A DNA stretch of 64,000 nt from Brytella acorum (GTDB lineage: Bacteria > Pseudomonadota > Alphaproteobacteria > Acetobacterales > Acetobacteraceae), in NCBI RefSeq assembly GCF_029309905.1, contig NZ_JARBJP010000003.1:343189-407188 (forward strand), written 5' to 3'. The notes under the pieces are model-generated. The model made no database searches. It had not been told where the DNA came from and saw nothing but the letters and a program-made list of their open reading frames with translations. The number at the start of each line of letters is the position of its first letter. Position 1 is the stretch's first letter. Both the position numbers and the translations under genes were made by a program. Shown here piece after piece: positions 39,928-48,839 of this stretch.

Positions 39928-40917
39928 TCAGGCGGACTTCCTCAGCTTCCTGACGCCCCCCGCCACACAGCCCCAGATTTTCGAGCCTGCAATGACCGCT
40001 TTCGCCATGTTGGGAGCCAGTCTGGGACGCAGCAGCCGATGATCGTATCCCGAAAAACGACGCTCATTCTCGGTCAGGCAAACCTGCATGAATTCCGGCA
40101 GGGACAGATCGATGTCCGCCACGTCTTTCGTGCCGCTGACCGTGAAGTTGTTGTCCTGCGTGTGCTCGTTGCCATCCGCGTCCATCGTGCGCACGAGGCC
40201 GACGCGCTCGTAGGCCAGGAATACCCACACGGCGAGAACCCGCAGTTCGAACCACGGGCGCTGCCACCACGGCATTGTCGCGCGATGCCAGGCGAGCCAG
40301 TTGGCGAACAGGAGAATATGGCGACATTCCTCCTGCATGACCGGCTCGAAGGTCTCGATCAATTCCGGCGGGAAAAGCCCCGTGCGCTCGGTCAGGGCGA
40401 ACAGGCCGAACGCAAAAAAGCTGTCGACGCACTCCGAAAAACCCGTGACGAGATAGGCCCACTCGGTATCTTTCGGCTCGATATAGGGCGGCTCCGGCGC
40501 CATCTTGATGCCGTACGCTTCAACAAGCTTGGACAGAACCTCCTTGTGCCGGTTTTCCTCCCACGCATTGCGCGATAGCGCGTCCTTGATATCCGGGTCG
40601 CCCACCATCGAAGCATAGGCCGCCATGCGCAGGCGCGCCTTGCCTTCGGTCTGGACAGCGATGTCCCAGATCGGCAGGGAGGTGATCCGATGAAGCGTCT
40701 GAGGATCAAGTTCCGGCCAGGCAATCACCGAAGGCTTGTACGGATTGAACGTCTCCCTGAACATCGCGGCCATGGCACGCTTGTGTTCGTCGCTGCCGGG
40801 CTTCAGCGGACCGGGAACCGGGCTGCTCCAGTGACGCGCCTCGTAATCGGCGCGGGCCAACGTCTTCTCTGACGGCTGGTCCGGAAGCTGGCTATAGATG
40901 TCGGAAAGTTTGCTCAT
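39928..40917 (-). CDS. Ferritin-like diiron protein of unknown function
   Basis: 329 residues from ATG 40917 (AGGG upstream). Two ExxH motifs in helices, WEENRHKEVL and QEECRHILLFANW, spaced like the halves of a ferritin-like diiron four-helix bundle. A hydrophobic Trp-rich stretch (PWWQRPWFELRVLAVWVFLAYE) suggests membrane contact. A late block is VSGTKDVADIDLSLPEFM. Diiron proteins of this kind can be oxidases, hydroxylases or iron-handling proteins; no specific family was recognised. Convergent with recA and followed upstream by clpP-like on the same strand. Confidence 0.65.
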   Translation of the reverse strand: MSKLSDIYSQLPDQPSEKTLARADYEARHWSSPVPGPLKPGSDEHKRAMAAMFRETFNPYKPSVIAWPELDPQTLHRITSLPIWDIAVQTEGKARLRMAAYASMVGDPDIKDALSRNAWEENRHKEVLSKLVEAYGIKMAPEPPYIEPKDTEWAYLVTGFSECVDSFFAFGLFALTERTGLFPPELIETFEPVMQEECRHILLFANWLAWHRATMPWWQRPWFELRVLAVWVFLAYERVGLVRTMDADGNEHTQDNNFTVSGTKDVADIDLSLPEFMQVCLTENERRFSGYDHRLLRPRLAPNMAKAVIAGSKIWGCVAGGVRKLRKSA

Positions 40918-41074
40918 GATCGTTGCGCCCTGCAAAGCTTAGCGCGTCGTTACGGTCCACAGGGCCTGAGCGCGCTGTTGGAGGTCGAGGTCGCCTTCCC
41001 ATCGGGAAAGACCGGCCTGCCCCGCCGCAAAGCGAAGCAGGCGACCTGGACCCAGGACTTCCCAGAAGGGAAAG

Positions 41075-41800
41075 TCAGGTAATGTCGGTCATCGCGTGAA
41101 TGACGCGCTTGACGAGACCATACTCGATCGCCTCATCCGCAGACATCCAGTAGTTGCGGTCGGTGTCTTTGGCGATCTTTTCGTACGTCTGTCCGGTTTC
41201 GCGGGCGAACAGACGGTTCAGGCGCTCGCGCATCTTGATGATTTCGCGCGCCTCGATGTCGATGTCCGTCGCCGGACCGCGCACTCCGCCCATCGGCTGA
41301 TGCAGAAGGAAGCGGGTGTTCGGCAGACAGTAACGACGTTCGGGACGGCCCGCGGCGAAGATCAGCGCACCCGCCGAAGCGACCCAGCCCGTGCCGATCA
41401 TGTTCACGGGTGCCACCGAATCGACGAAGCGAATCATGTCATGGATCGTGTCGCCGCTCTCGACGTGACCGCCGGGAGAATTGACATAGATATCAATCGG
41501 CTTGTCCGACGCTCCGGCCAGCGCGAGAAGGCGCCCCGTCACGTCGCGCGCGATCTTGTCGTTGATGCCGCCGAAGATCAGAACCTTGCGCTGCTTGAAA
41601 AGCTTGCCTTCAAGTTCCTCTACCGGTGCATTCAGTGTCTTGTTGTCACCGGGCTCCGACGGTTCCGGGCCTTCCGGCTCGGGCACATCGGGATCACGGG
41701 GATCGGGTTCGTCATCTTCAAGGCGGATCGCACGTCCGGAGATGCCGTTGGGCGTCGTGCCGCGCATGGGCGTATTCCTATGTCGGGACAGCATGGTCAT
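41075..41800 (-). CDS. clpP: ClpP-like ATP-dependent protease proteolytic subunit
   Basis: 241 residues from ATG 41800 (AGGA 7 bases upstream). The ClpP core is preserved: nucleophile Ser in GTGWVASAGALIFAAG, His in NTRFLLHQPMGG, Asp in AKDTDRNYWMSADEA. Two oddities: an N-terminal extension of about 60 residues, acidic and Pro-rich (EPEGPEPSEPGD), and the nucleophile block reading GWVASAG rather than the common GQAASMG. It is likely a secondary ClpP paralogue rather than the canonical ClpP1, since no clpX is adjacent. Confidence 0.83.
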   Translation of the reverse strand: MTMLSRHRNTPMRGTTPNGISGRAIRLEDDEPDPRDPDVPEPEGPEPSEPGDNKTLNAPVEELEGKLFKQRKVLIFGGINDKIARDVTGRLLALAGASDKPIDIYVNSPGGHVESGDTIHDMIRFVDSVAPVNMIGTGWVASAGALIFAAGRPERRYCLPNTRFLLHQPMGGVRGPATDIDIEAREIIKMRERLNRLFARETGQTYEKIAKDTDRNYWMSADEAIEYGLVKRVIHAMTDIT

Positions 41801-41920
41801 GGTGTTATCCTGCGCCGGACGCGCGCCGCTCACAAGAGCCAACCGCGTTTTTCACATGCGGAGACCGTCGGTTGCCCGGCTCCCCTCGCCATCGGAGCGT
41901 GCAGGAGCTAGGTTGCCCCC

Positions 41921-42904
41921 TTGGATCACCGCAGCAGGGATAGACCGGATTTGCGCGCGCACGGGCCAGACCATCGAGGCCACAAGGCCATTCTCGCCGC
42001 CGTGCTATGCGGCCTGACGGGCTGCGCCCACAAGGACGCCGTCGATACGACGGTGGACTGGTGGCATGGTTTTGAAGGCGGCGTGATCGCCAGGGAACGG
42101 CCACCACCGCCCGGCGCGCACGCGCCTTATCCTCATGTTGGCCTGACGCCCACGACGAATCCCGAAATGCCCAGCCCGGCCGCGCGGACCGCTCTGACCG
42201 AACGGCTTCAGGCCCAGCGTAATTATGGGCAGCTCATGGCCGCGCAGGACGGCGTTCTGCCCGGCGGGGCGTCGGCGAAATCCGCTCCGGCGACGAAAAG
42301 CGCCAACCCATCCGCGCCATCCGCCGCAGCATCGCACGACACCACGCCGACCGCATCTCCGAAGCAGCCGCCAGACCACGACGCATCCGGGAATGGGTCG
42401 TCGATGAATGTCTCGGCCCCGAGCACCCAGCCCTCGACACGTGAAATCGGCATGCCGGCCGTGACGGAGTTCGCGCCGCCACCGATTCGCCCTGGTGAGC
42501 TACCGCAGATCGGCACGCGCCCTCCTCCGGCTCCCCGCTTCCCGGGTTTCGATATTCCGGAGGACGCGCTCCTGCCTGACAGGCCAGGGCCTGCCTTCGA
42601 CCTGTCCGAGCCGCACGGCACGCTGATCCGCTTTGCGCAGTCATCCGATCAGTTGATGCCGGGTCAGGACGGCACCATCTCGGACGCCCTGAAAAATCGT
42701 ACCAGGCACGGCGCCGTTTACGTTACGGGTTTCGGCGATGCCGCATCCCTGACGCCGGACGATCAGGCCGCCAGCCTGCGTCTCGCCCTGCTGCGGGCAC
42801 GGGTTCTCGCCCAGACCATCATACTGCGTGGCGTTCCCGCCGACAGCATTCATATCGCCGCCCGTGCCTACGGCCACGGGGCGAGGCTCTCGCTCACGCC
42901 TTGA
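41921..42904 (+). CDS. Pro-rich lipoprotein with C-terminal OmpA-like domain
   Basis: 327 residues from TTG 41921; TTG 41951 is an alternative. Lipobox LCGLTGC. Just after it is DAVDTTVDWWHGFEGGVIAR followed by PPPPG, a conserved-looking block. A Pro/Ser/Ala linker follows, and the C-terminal 90 residues (IRFAQSSDQLMPG, VYVTGFGDA, LRLALLRARVLAQTII) resemble an OmpA-type peptidoglycan-binding domain. Probably tethers the outer membrane to peptidoglycan. Divergent from clpP. Confidence 0.68.
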   Translation: MDHRSRDRPDLRAHGPDHRGHKAILAAVLCGLTGCAHKDAVDTTVDWWHGFEGGVIARERPPPPGAHAPYPHVGLTPTTNPEMPSPAARTALTERLQAQRNYGQLMAAQDGVLPGGASAKSAPATKSANPSAPSAAASHDTTPTASPKQPPDHDASGNGSSMNVSAPSTQPSTREIGMPAVTEFAPPPIRPGELPQIGTRPPPAPRFPGFDIPEDALLPDRPGPAFDLSEPHGTLIRFAQSSDQLMPGQDGTISDALKNRTRHGAVYVTGFGDAASLTPDDQAASLRLALLRARVLAQTIILRGVPADSIHIAARAYGHGARLSLTP

Positions 42905-42971
42905 TCGCCCTCATAAGCGCCCTCACAAGCGCCCTTGCAGGCTCGCGCTTTTAGAGTGTTTCCCACTCGAC

Positions 42972-43001
42972 GGAACGCCGCTAACGTATCCGCGGCGTTC
43001 C
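42972..43001. other. Perfect 10-bp-stem inverted repeat between lipoprotein and aminotransferase genes
   Basis: ggaacgccgc - 10-base loop - gcggcgttcc. No T tract follows. It could be a terminator-like hairpin for the lipoprotein gene or a leader structure for the aminotransferase gene 55 bases on. Confidence 0.5.
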
Positions 43002-43056
43002 TGGCTCGCCAGAGCCGGAGCGTCCTGTCCTTCCCACAACGAGCTTCGATACCATC

Positions 43057-44298
43057 ATGACCGAAGAGTTCCACCGCATCCGCCGCCTGCCGCCTTACGT
43101 CTTCGCCGAGGTCAACAAGGCCAAGGCCGCGGCCCGGGCTCACGGTGAGGACATCATCGATCTGGGCATGGGCAATCCGGACAGCGCGACGCCCCCACAT
43201 ATCGTCAAAAAGCTGGTCGAGACGGTCGCCGACCCGCGCTCGCATCGCTATTCGGTCAGCCGTGGCATCCCCGGCCTGAGGAAAGCGCTCGCCGGTTATT
43301 ATGAGCGGCGCTTCGGCGTTCATCTGGACCCCGAGACCGAAGTGATCGCAACGCTCGGCTCCAAGGAGGGTCTGGCCAATCTCGCTTCGGCCATCACCAG
43401 CCCCGGCGACACCATCCTCGTCCCGAATCCGTCCTATCCCATCCATCAGTTTGGCTTCATCATCGCGGGTGCATCGGTACGCTCCATCCCGGCGACACCG
43501 GACGAGGACATGCTGCGCGCACTGGAGCGCGCGGTTCGCCATTCCGTCCCGAAGCCGACCGCTCTGATCGTCAACTTTCCGTCCAATCCGACAGCGTTCA
43601 CGGCGTCTCTCGATTTTTACAAGGAACTCGTGGCCTTCGCCCGGCGGGAAGATATCTGGATCATGTCCGATCTCGCCTATTGCGAGATCTATTTCGGCGA
43701 CGTGCCGCCGCCCTCCATTCTCGAAGTTCCCGGCGCGAAAGATATCGCCGTCGAATTTACATCCCTGTCCAAGACCTACTCCATGGCCGGCTGGCGCATG
43801 GGTTTCGCCGCGGGCAATCCCCGGCTGATCCAGGCGCTGACACGCATCAAGTCCTATCTCGATTACGGCGCCTTCACGCCCATTCAGGTCGCAGCCGTCG
43901 CAGCGCTCAGCGGCCCGCAGGACTGCGTCGCGGAAGTGCGCCAGCTTTACAAGGACCGACGCGACGTCCTGATCAAGGGTCTGCACGCCGCCGGTTGGGA
44001 CGTGCCATCGCCGCAGGGTTCGATGTTCGCATGGGCTCCGATCCCGGCCCCCTTCGCGGACATGGGCAGTGTCGCGTTCAGCAAGCTGCTGCTGCGTGAA
44101 GCGGGCGTCGCCGTGGCGCCCGGGCTGGGCTTCGGCGAATATGGCGAAGGTTTCGTGCGGATCGGACTGGTCGAGAACACGCAGCGTCTGCGTCAGGCGA
44201 CGCGGGCCATCAAATCGTTTTTCCAGCGTCAGGGCGTGGCGGGTTCGGGTCACGAGGCCAGCGCCGCCTCGCAACCGGCCAGCGAGATCGTATCGTAA
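43057..44298 (+). CDS. PLP-dependent aminotransferase, AlaC / LL-diaminopimelate type
   Basis: 413 residues, fold type I class I/II aminotransferase. Visible blocks: DIIDLGMGNPDSATP, NFPSNPTAF, MSDLAYCEIYF, and the PLP lysine in FTSLSKTYSMAGWRMGFAAG; the Arg binding the substrate carboxylate is in FVRIGLVEN. Sequence layout is that of AlaC (glutamate-pyruvate aminotransferase), often annotated as LL-diaminopimelate aminotransferase. It is 11 bases upstream of hom, which suggests a role in aspartate-family or alanine metabolism. Confidence 0.85.
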   Translation: MTEEFHRIRRLPPYVFAEVNKAKAAARAHGEDIIDLGMGNPDSATPPHIVKKLVETVADPRSHRYSVSRGIPGLRKALAGYYERRFGVHLDPETEVIATLGSKEGLANLASAITSPGDTILVPNPSYPIHQFGFIIAGASVRSIPATPDEDMLRALERAVRHSVPKPTALIVNFPSNPTAFTASLDFYKELVAFARREDIWIMSDLAYCEIYFGDVPPPSILEVPGAKDIAVEFTSLSKTYSMAGWRMGFAAGNPRLIQALTRIKSYLDYGAFTPIQVAAVAALSGPQDCVAEVRQLYKDRRDVLIKGLHAAGWDVPSPQGSMFAWAPIPAPFADMGSVAFSKLLLREAGVAVAPGLGFGEYGEGFVRIGLVENTQRLRQATRAIKSFFQRQGVAGSGHEASAASQPASEIVS

Positions 44299-44309
44299 GG
44301 TTAGGCACA

Positions 44310-45620
44310 TTGAGCGAGAACAGCGAAAAACGCGTGCTGCGTCTGGGCATTGCGGGACTGGGAACCGTTGGCGTCGGCGTCGTGCAACAACTGCATGAAA
44401 ACCGTGACGCCATATACGCCCGCGCCGGTTGCGCGATCGAAGTCGCCGCGGTCTCGGCGCGCGATCCCGGCCGGAATCGCGGCGTCGATCTTTCCGGTAT
44501 CCGCTGGTTTGCGGATGCGCGCTCTCTGGCTACGGCTTCCGGCATCGACATTGTCGTCGAGTTGATTGGAGGCGCGGAAGGCGTCGCGCGGGAACTCGTC
44601 GAAGCGGCATTGTCGCACGGTCGCGATGTCATCACGGCCAACAAGGCGCTTCTGGCCACGCACGGCGCGCGTCTCGCCCGATGCGCCCATGACAACGGCG
44701 CGGCCCTGCTGTTTGAGGCGTCGGTCGCGGGCGGCATCCCCGCCATCAAGTTCGTGCGGGAGGGACTGGCGGCGGATCGCCTGCTCCGCGTCGGCGGCAT
44801 CCTCAACGGCACATGCAATTATATCCTGACGACGATGCGTGACACGGGACGCGACTTCGCGGACGTTCTTGCGGAAGCTCAGGCCCTGGGTTACGCGGAG
44901 GCCGATCCGACGACAGACGTGGATGGCTGGGACGCGGCCCACAAGCTCGCCATTCTCGCCGCGCTCGCTTTCGGCAGACCGGTGGCGTTCGATGAAATGC
45001 ATGTCGAAGGCATTCGCGGCGTACAAGCCTGCGACCAGCACTTCGCCCGCGAAATGGGTTACCGGATCAAACTTCTGGGAATGGCCCGACAGCTCGAAGA
45101 TGGACGCATCGAGGCCTTCATGCGACCGTGTCTCATCGCCCAGCAGACCGCGCTGGCGCATGTCGAGGGTGTTTTCAACGCCGTCGTGACCGAAGGGACT
45201 TTCAGTGGCCCGATGATGATCGAAGGCCGAGGCGCGGGTGCCGGGCCGACCGCCAGCGCGGTCATCGCCGACGTGATCGATCTCGCACGTGGCAAAGCGC
45301 TCCCTGTCTGGGGGGTCAGCCCGCAGTCTCCCGCAACCTGCGCACCGCGCGCCCTGTTGAGCGGCGCGTATTATCTGCGCGTCAACGTACATGACCGGCC
45401 CGGTGTGGTGGCCGAAATCGCCGCCGCCCTTCGCGATGCCGGCGTGTCGATGCGGGGGCTGTCGCAACATGACGCCGGTCGCGCAACCGACTCGACGGTG
45501 CCCCTCGCCCTGGTGACCCATGAGACGACCGAAGCCTCGATGATGCAGGTCATGACCGCCATCAACGGTCTCGCATCTGTTATCGGCACGCCGCTCCTGC
45601 TCAAGATCGAGACGGTGTGA
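44310..45620 (+). CDS. hom: Homoserine dehydrogenase
   Basis: 436 residues from TTG 44310. NAD(P)-dependent reduction of aspartate semialdehyde to homoserine for threonine and methionine. N-terminal LGIAGLGTVGVGVVQQL, then VITANKALLATHG, FEASVAGGIPAIK, LNGTCNYILTTM and YAEADPTTDVDGWDAAHKL, the family signature. The C-terminal ACT domain (YYLRVNVHDRPGVVAEIAAALRDAGVSM) suggests feedback control by threonine. Operon with the upstream aminotransferase. Confidence 0.95.
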   Translation: MSENSEKRVLRLGIAGLGTVGVGVVQQLHENRDAIYARAGCAIEVAAVSARDPGRNRGVDLSGIRWFADARSLATASGIDIVVELIGGAEGVARELVEAALSHGRDVITANKALLATHGARLARCAHDNGAALLFEASVAGGIPAIKFVREGLAADRLLRVGGILNGTCNYILTTMRDTGRDFADVLAEAQALGYAEADPTTDVDGWDAAHKLAILAALAFGRPVAFDEMHVEGIRGVQACDQHFAREMGYRIKLLGMARQLEDGRIEAFMRPCLIAQQTALAHVEGVFNAVVTEGTFSGPMMIEGRGAGAGPTASAVIADVIDLARGKALPVWGVSPQSPATCAPRALLSGAYYLRVNVHDRPGVVAEIAAALRDAGVSMRGLSQHDAGRATDSTVPLALVTHETTEASMMQVMTAINGLASVIGTPLLLKIETV

Positions 45621-45720
45621 TCACATTTTCCGTGCACTGATAGCGCGGTTCCGCGTTCTGTCCTCTGATTTCATCCCCTATCTCGGGGTGGACACACGCC
45701 CTTCAGGAGATTTGTAAGAC

Positions 45721-46719
45721 ATGCCGAATTCAAAAACGCCCAATTATCGCGTCACGGACCGCAACCTGGCGCTCGAGCTTGTGCGCGTCACGGAAGCGGC
45801 GGCCGTCGCTTGCTCATCCTGGACGGGACGGGGCAAGAAGAACGAGGCGGACAATGCCGCTGTCGAGGCGATGCGTCTGGCTTTCGACACCGTCGCCATC
45901 GACGGGACCGTCGTTATCGGCGAAGGCGAGATGGACGAAGCGCCCATGCTGTATATCGGCGAGAAAGTCGGCGCCGGTGGCCCGGCCATGGATATCGCCG
46001 TCGACCCGCTCGAAGGGACCAATCTCTGCGCCAAGGACATGCCCAATGCGATGACGATGGTCGCGCTGGCGGAGAAGGGTCATTTTCTGCATGCCCCCGA
46101 CGTTTATATGGAAAAACTGGTCGTCGGTCCGAACCTTCCCGCCGACCTGATCGATCTCGACGCTCCGATCGAGAAAACGATTCGCGACATCGCGGCGGCC
46201 AAGGGCAAATCGGTCAACGAGGTTGTCGTGTGCGCACTTGATCGTGAGCGTCACGAGGAACTGATCGCCCGTGCCCGCGAGGCTGGCGCCCGTGTCTCCC
46301 TGCTCAGCGACGGAGACGTGGCGGCTGCGATCGCCGCCTGTCTCGACGAGAGCCACGTCGATCTTTACGCGGGTTCGGGAGGCGCTCCGGAGGGTGTTCT
46401 GGCTGCGGCGGCCGTGCGCTCCATGGGTGGCCAGATGCAGGGCCGCCTGATGTTCGAAAATGAAGAACAGGTCGCACGCGCCCAGAAGATGGATCCCGGC
46501 AAGGATCCGACACGCAAGCTGGGTCTCCATGATATGGCGCGGGGCGACGTCCTGTTTTCCGCGACGGGTGTGACCAGTGGCGCGCTTCTGCGCGGTGTGA
46601 CGCGGCTGGGCCCGACGAGCGTGAGAACCCACTCCATCGTGATGCGTTCCAAATCAGCGACGATCCGGTTTATCGAAGGTCGTCACGATTTCTCCATGAA
46701 AACCTGGACGGCGGTCTGA
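45721..46719 (+). CDS. glpX: Class II fructose-1,6-bisphosphatase
   Basis: 332 residues. GlpX family phosphatase of gluconeogenesis and pentose phosphate cycling. Blocks: NEADNAAVEAMRLAFD, VVIGEGEMDEAPMLYIGEKVG (metal site), and DIAVDPLEGTNLCAKDMPNA with the metal-binding DPxEGT. AGGAGA lies about 10 bases before the ATG. It sits between hom and recJ on the same strand. Confidence 0.95.
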   Translation: MPNSKTPNYRVTDRNLALELVRVTEAAAVACSSWTGRGKKNEADNAAVEAMRLAFDTVAIDGTVVIGEGEMDEAPMLYIGEKVGAGGPAMDIAVDPLEGTNLCAKDMPNAMTMVALAEKGHFLHAPDVYMEKLVVGPNLPADLIDLDAPIEKTIRDIAAAKGKSVNEVVVCALDRERHEELIARAREAGARVSLLSDGDVAAAIAACLDESHVDLYAGSGGAPEGVLAAAAVRSMGGQMQGRLMFENEEQVARAQKMDPGKDPTRKLGLHDMARGDVLFSATGVTSGALLRGVTRLGPTSVRTHSIVMRSKSATIRFIEGRHDFSMKTWTAV

Positions 46720-46779
46720 TCATCAGGCGCCTCGTTTTCTGGACCTGACCATCGTGGGATCGGGGCCTATAGTAACGTC

Positions 46780-48591
46780 ATGTCCGATGACGCTTCCTGC
46801 CCTGATCCCCTGTCCAGTCCCGTCCTGAATGTCCGCCAGAGCGCCAGCGGTCGCCGCTGGGTCTGGCGCGCGGCATCTCTTGCCGATCTCGAGTTGCGCC
46901 AGGGTCTGGCCATAGCCCAGCGCGCCGGAGTGCCCGAACTTCTGGGGCGCATCCTCGTGTCTCGAGACGTCTCCTCAGAGAAAGCACTGGCCTTTCTGGA
47001 CCCACGCCTGCGGGACTGGATGCCCGATCCGGCGTGCCTGCGCGACATGGACCGCGCCGCCGCGCGGCTCGCCCAAGCCATTCGGGAACAGGCCTGTGTC
47101 GGGCTGTTCGGTGACTATGACGTTGACGGCGCCTGCGGCACGGCCCTTGTCGCCAGCGTGCTCAAGGAACTGGGCTGCACCGTCGAAATCCACATTCCCG
47201 ACCGCCAGAAAGAGGGTTACGGACCCAACGCCGCGGCTCTGGACGCGATGCTGGACAAGGGCTCCACTCTCCTTGTCTGCATCGATTGCGGCACGGCGGC
47301 GGTCGATGTGTTGAACCCGTTCGCGACACGGACGGACCTCATCGTGCTCGATCACCACAAGCCGGATGGCGGCATCCTGCCCGATGCCATCGTGGTCAAT
47401 CCCAATCGCGTGGACTGTACGTCGCAACTGGGCACGCTCTGCGCCACCGGCGTGGCGTTCCTGACGCTCGTCGCCGTCCTGCGCGAATTGCGACTGTCCG
47501 GCTGGTTCAACGACCGTCCGGCTCCGGACCTGATGCGCCATCTCGATCTCGTGGCTCTGGCGACGATCTGCGATGTCATGCCTCTTCAGGGCCTGAACCG
47601 CGCCCTGGTCGCGCAGGGATTGCGCGTGCTCGGGCGCGGCGAGCGGCTTGGCCTTGCCACGCTGGCGTCGGTTGCAATGGTGCGCGACACGGCCAGCCCG
47701 ACCGCGTGCGGCTTTGCGTTCGGCCCACGGATCAACGCGGGAGGACGCATCGCGCAATCAGGGCTGGGGTTGCGTCTGCTGCTGGCCGAGGACGCGTTCG
47801 AGGCCCGTCAGCTTTCCGAAAAGCTGGATGAGGTGAACCGGCAGCGCCAGACCGTCGAGGCCGACATCCTTTCCGCGGCCATGGCGGAAGCCGAGATCCA
47901 GGCGGATGCCGGTCACGCGGTTCTTTTCCTGCATGGTGAAGCCTGGCATCCGGGTGTTGTCGGGATTGTTGCCGGCCGCATCCGTGAGCGTTTCAACCGT
48001 CCGACGCTCGTCGGGGCGGAAGCTGACGGGATCATCAAAGGCTCGGCTCGATCCGTGCCGGGAATTGATCTCGGCGCAGCCATCATCGCGGCGAGACAGG
48101 CGGGCCTTCTCCAGACGGGAGGCGGTCACGCCATGGCGGCCGGATTTTCGCTGCCTGTGGAAGCCGCCCAAAGTTTCCATATTTTCCTTGATGAGAGACT
48201 GGATGCCGCCCGAGCCCTGCCAAAGCACGAGGATCTCCTGCTGGACGGCGTATTGACGATTCGAGGCGCGAATCACGACGTTGTGGAGCAGATCGCCAGA
48301 CTGGCCCCCTTCGGCGCAGGAAATCCTGAACCGGTTTTAGTCGTCACGCGCGTCCGCTGCGTCAAGAGCGAACGAATCGGACGCGATGGCAATACACTTC
48401 GGGTCATCCTGCAGGGAGAGGACGGAGGACGCCTGAAAGGACTGGTTTTCAGGGCCGATGACAAAGCATTCACTCCGGTTCTTGAGGATTTGGACGCCCC
48501 CCTTCTGCATGTCGCCGGAAACCTTCGAAGCGAGACGTGGCAGGACCGTCACTCACTGACACTCTTCGTCTGCGATATTGCGACACTTTAG
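46780..48591 (+). CDS. recJ: Single-stranded-DNA 5'-3' exonuclease RecJ
   Basis: 603 residues. DHH/DHHA1 phosphoesterase. Motif I FGDYDVDGACGTAL, motif II VCIDCGTA, motif III VLDHHKPDGG, followed by VVNPNR; the C-terminal DHHA1 block HGEAWHPGVVGIVAGRIRERF and GGHAMAAGFSL, then an OB-fold. Acts in RecF-pathway and mismatch repair. Ends just before tRNA-Glu. Confidence 0.95.
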   Translation: MSDDASCPDPLSSPVLNVRQSASGRRWVWRAASLADLELRQGLAIAQRAGVPELLGRILVSRDVSSEKALAFLDPRLRDWMPDPACLRDMDRAAARLAQAIREQACVGLFGDYDVDGACGTALVASVLKELGCTVEIHIPDRQKEGYGPNAAALDAMLDKGSTLLVCIDCGTAAVDVLNPFATRTDLIVLDHHKPDGGILPDAIVVNPNRVDCTSQLGTLCATGVAFLTLVAVLRELRLSGWFNDRPAPDLMRHLDLVALATICDVMPLQGLNRALVAQGLRVLGRGERLGLATLASVAMVRDTASPTACGFAFGPRINAGGRIAQSGLGLRLLLAEDAFEARQLSEKLDEVNRQRQTVEADILSAAMAEAEIQADAGHAVLFLHGEAWHPGVVGIVAGRIRERFNRPTLVGAEADGIIKGSARSVPGIDLGAAIIAARQAGLLQTGGGHAMAAGFSLPVEAAQSFHIFLDERLDAARALPKHEDLLLDGVLTIRGANHDVVEQIARLAPFGAGNPEPVLVVTRVRCVKSERIGRDGNTLRVILQGEDGGRLKGLVFRADDKAFTPVLEDLDAPLLHVAGNLRSETWQDRHSLTLFVCDIATL

Positions 48592-48638
48592 CCCTTGACC
48601 CGTACGGGGCAGCGGGATATCCAGCGCTCACGCCTCCA

Positions 48639-48714
48639 GTCCCGTTCGTCTAGAGGCCTAGGACACCGCCCTTTCACGGCGGCAACACGGGTTCGAATCC
48701 CGTACGGGACGCCA
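48639..48714 (+). tRNA. tRNA-Glu (anticodon TTC), CCA encoded
   Basis: Full cloverleaf: acceptor gtcccgt/acgggac, D arm gtc...gac, anticodon arm ccgcc-ctttcac-ggcgg with TTC, T arm cggg-ttcgaat-cccg, discriminator G and encoded CCA. Its 3' end is the probable attachment site of the downstream integrase. Confidence 0.97.
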
Positions 48715-48787
48715 AATTTATTTGGCAATGTTATCAGCGGTTTACGGGTAAATCGCCCTATCCCATCCAAAAATTAAGTAGCGATTT

Positions 48788-48807
48788 TGGACCAATTCTG
48801 GACCAAT
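48788..48807 (+). repeat. Tandem 9-bp repeats upstream of the integrase
   Basis: tggaccaat occurs at 48788-48796 and 48799-48807, 11 bases apart (one helical turn). Between tRNA-Glu and the integrase start, so possible arm-type recombinase binding sites. A small ccaaat-tt-atttgg hairpin sits at 48712-48725, overlapping the tRNA CCA. Confidence 0.55.
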
Positions 48808-48839
48808 GACGATTCCGTCCCCTTTTCGGAGTTCGTCTC

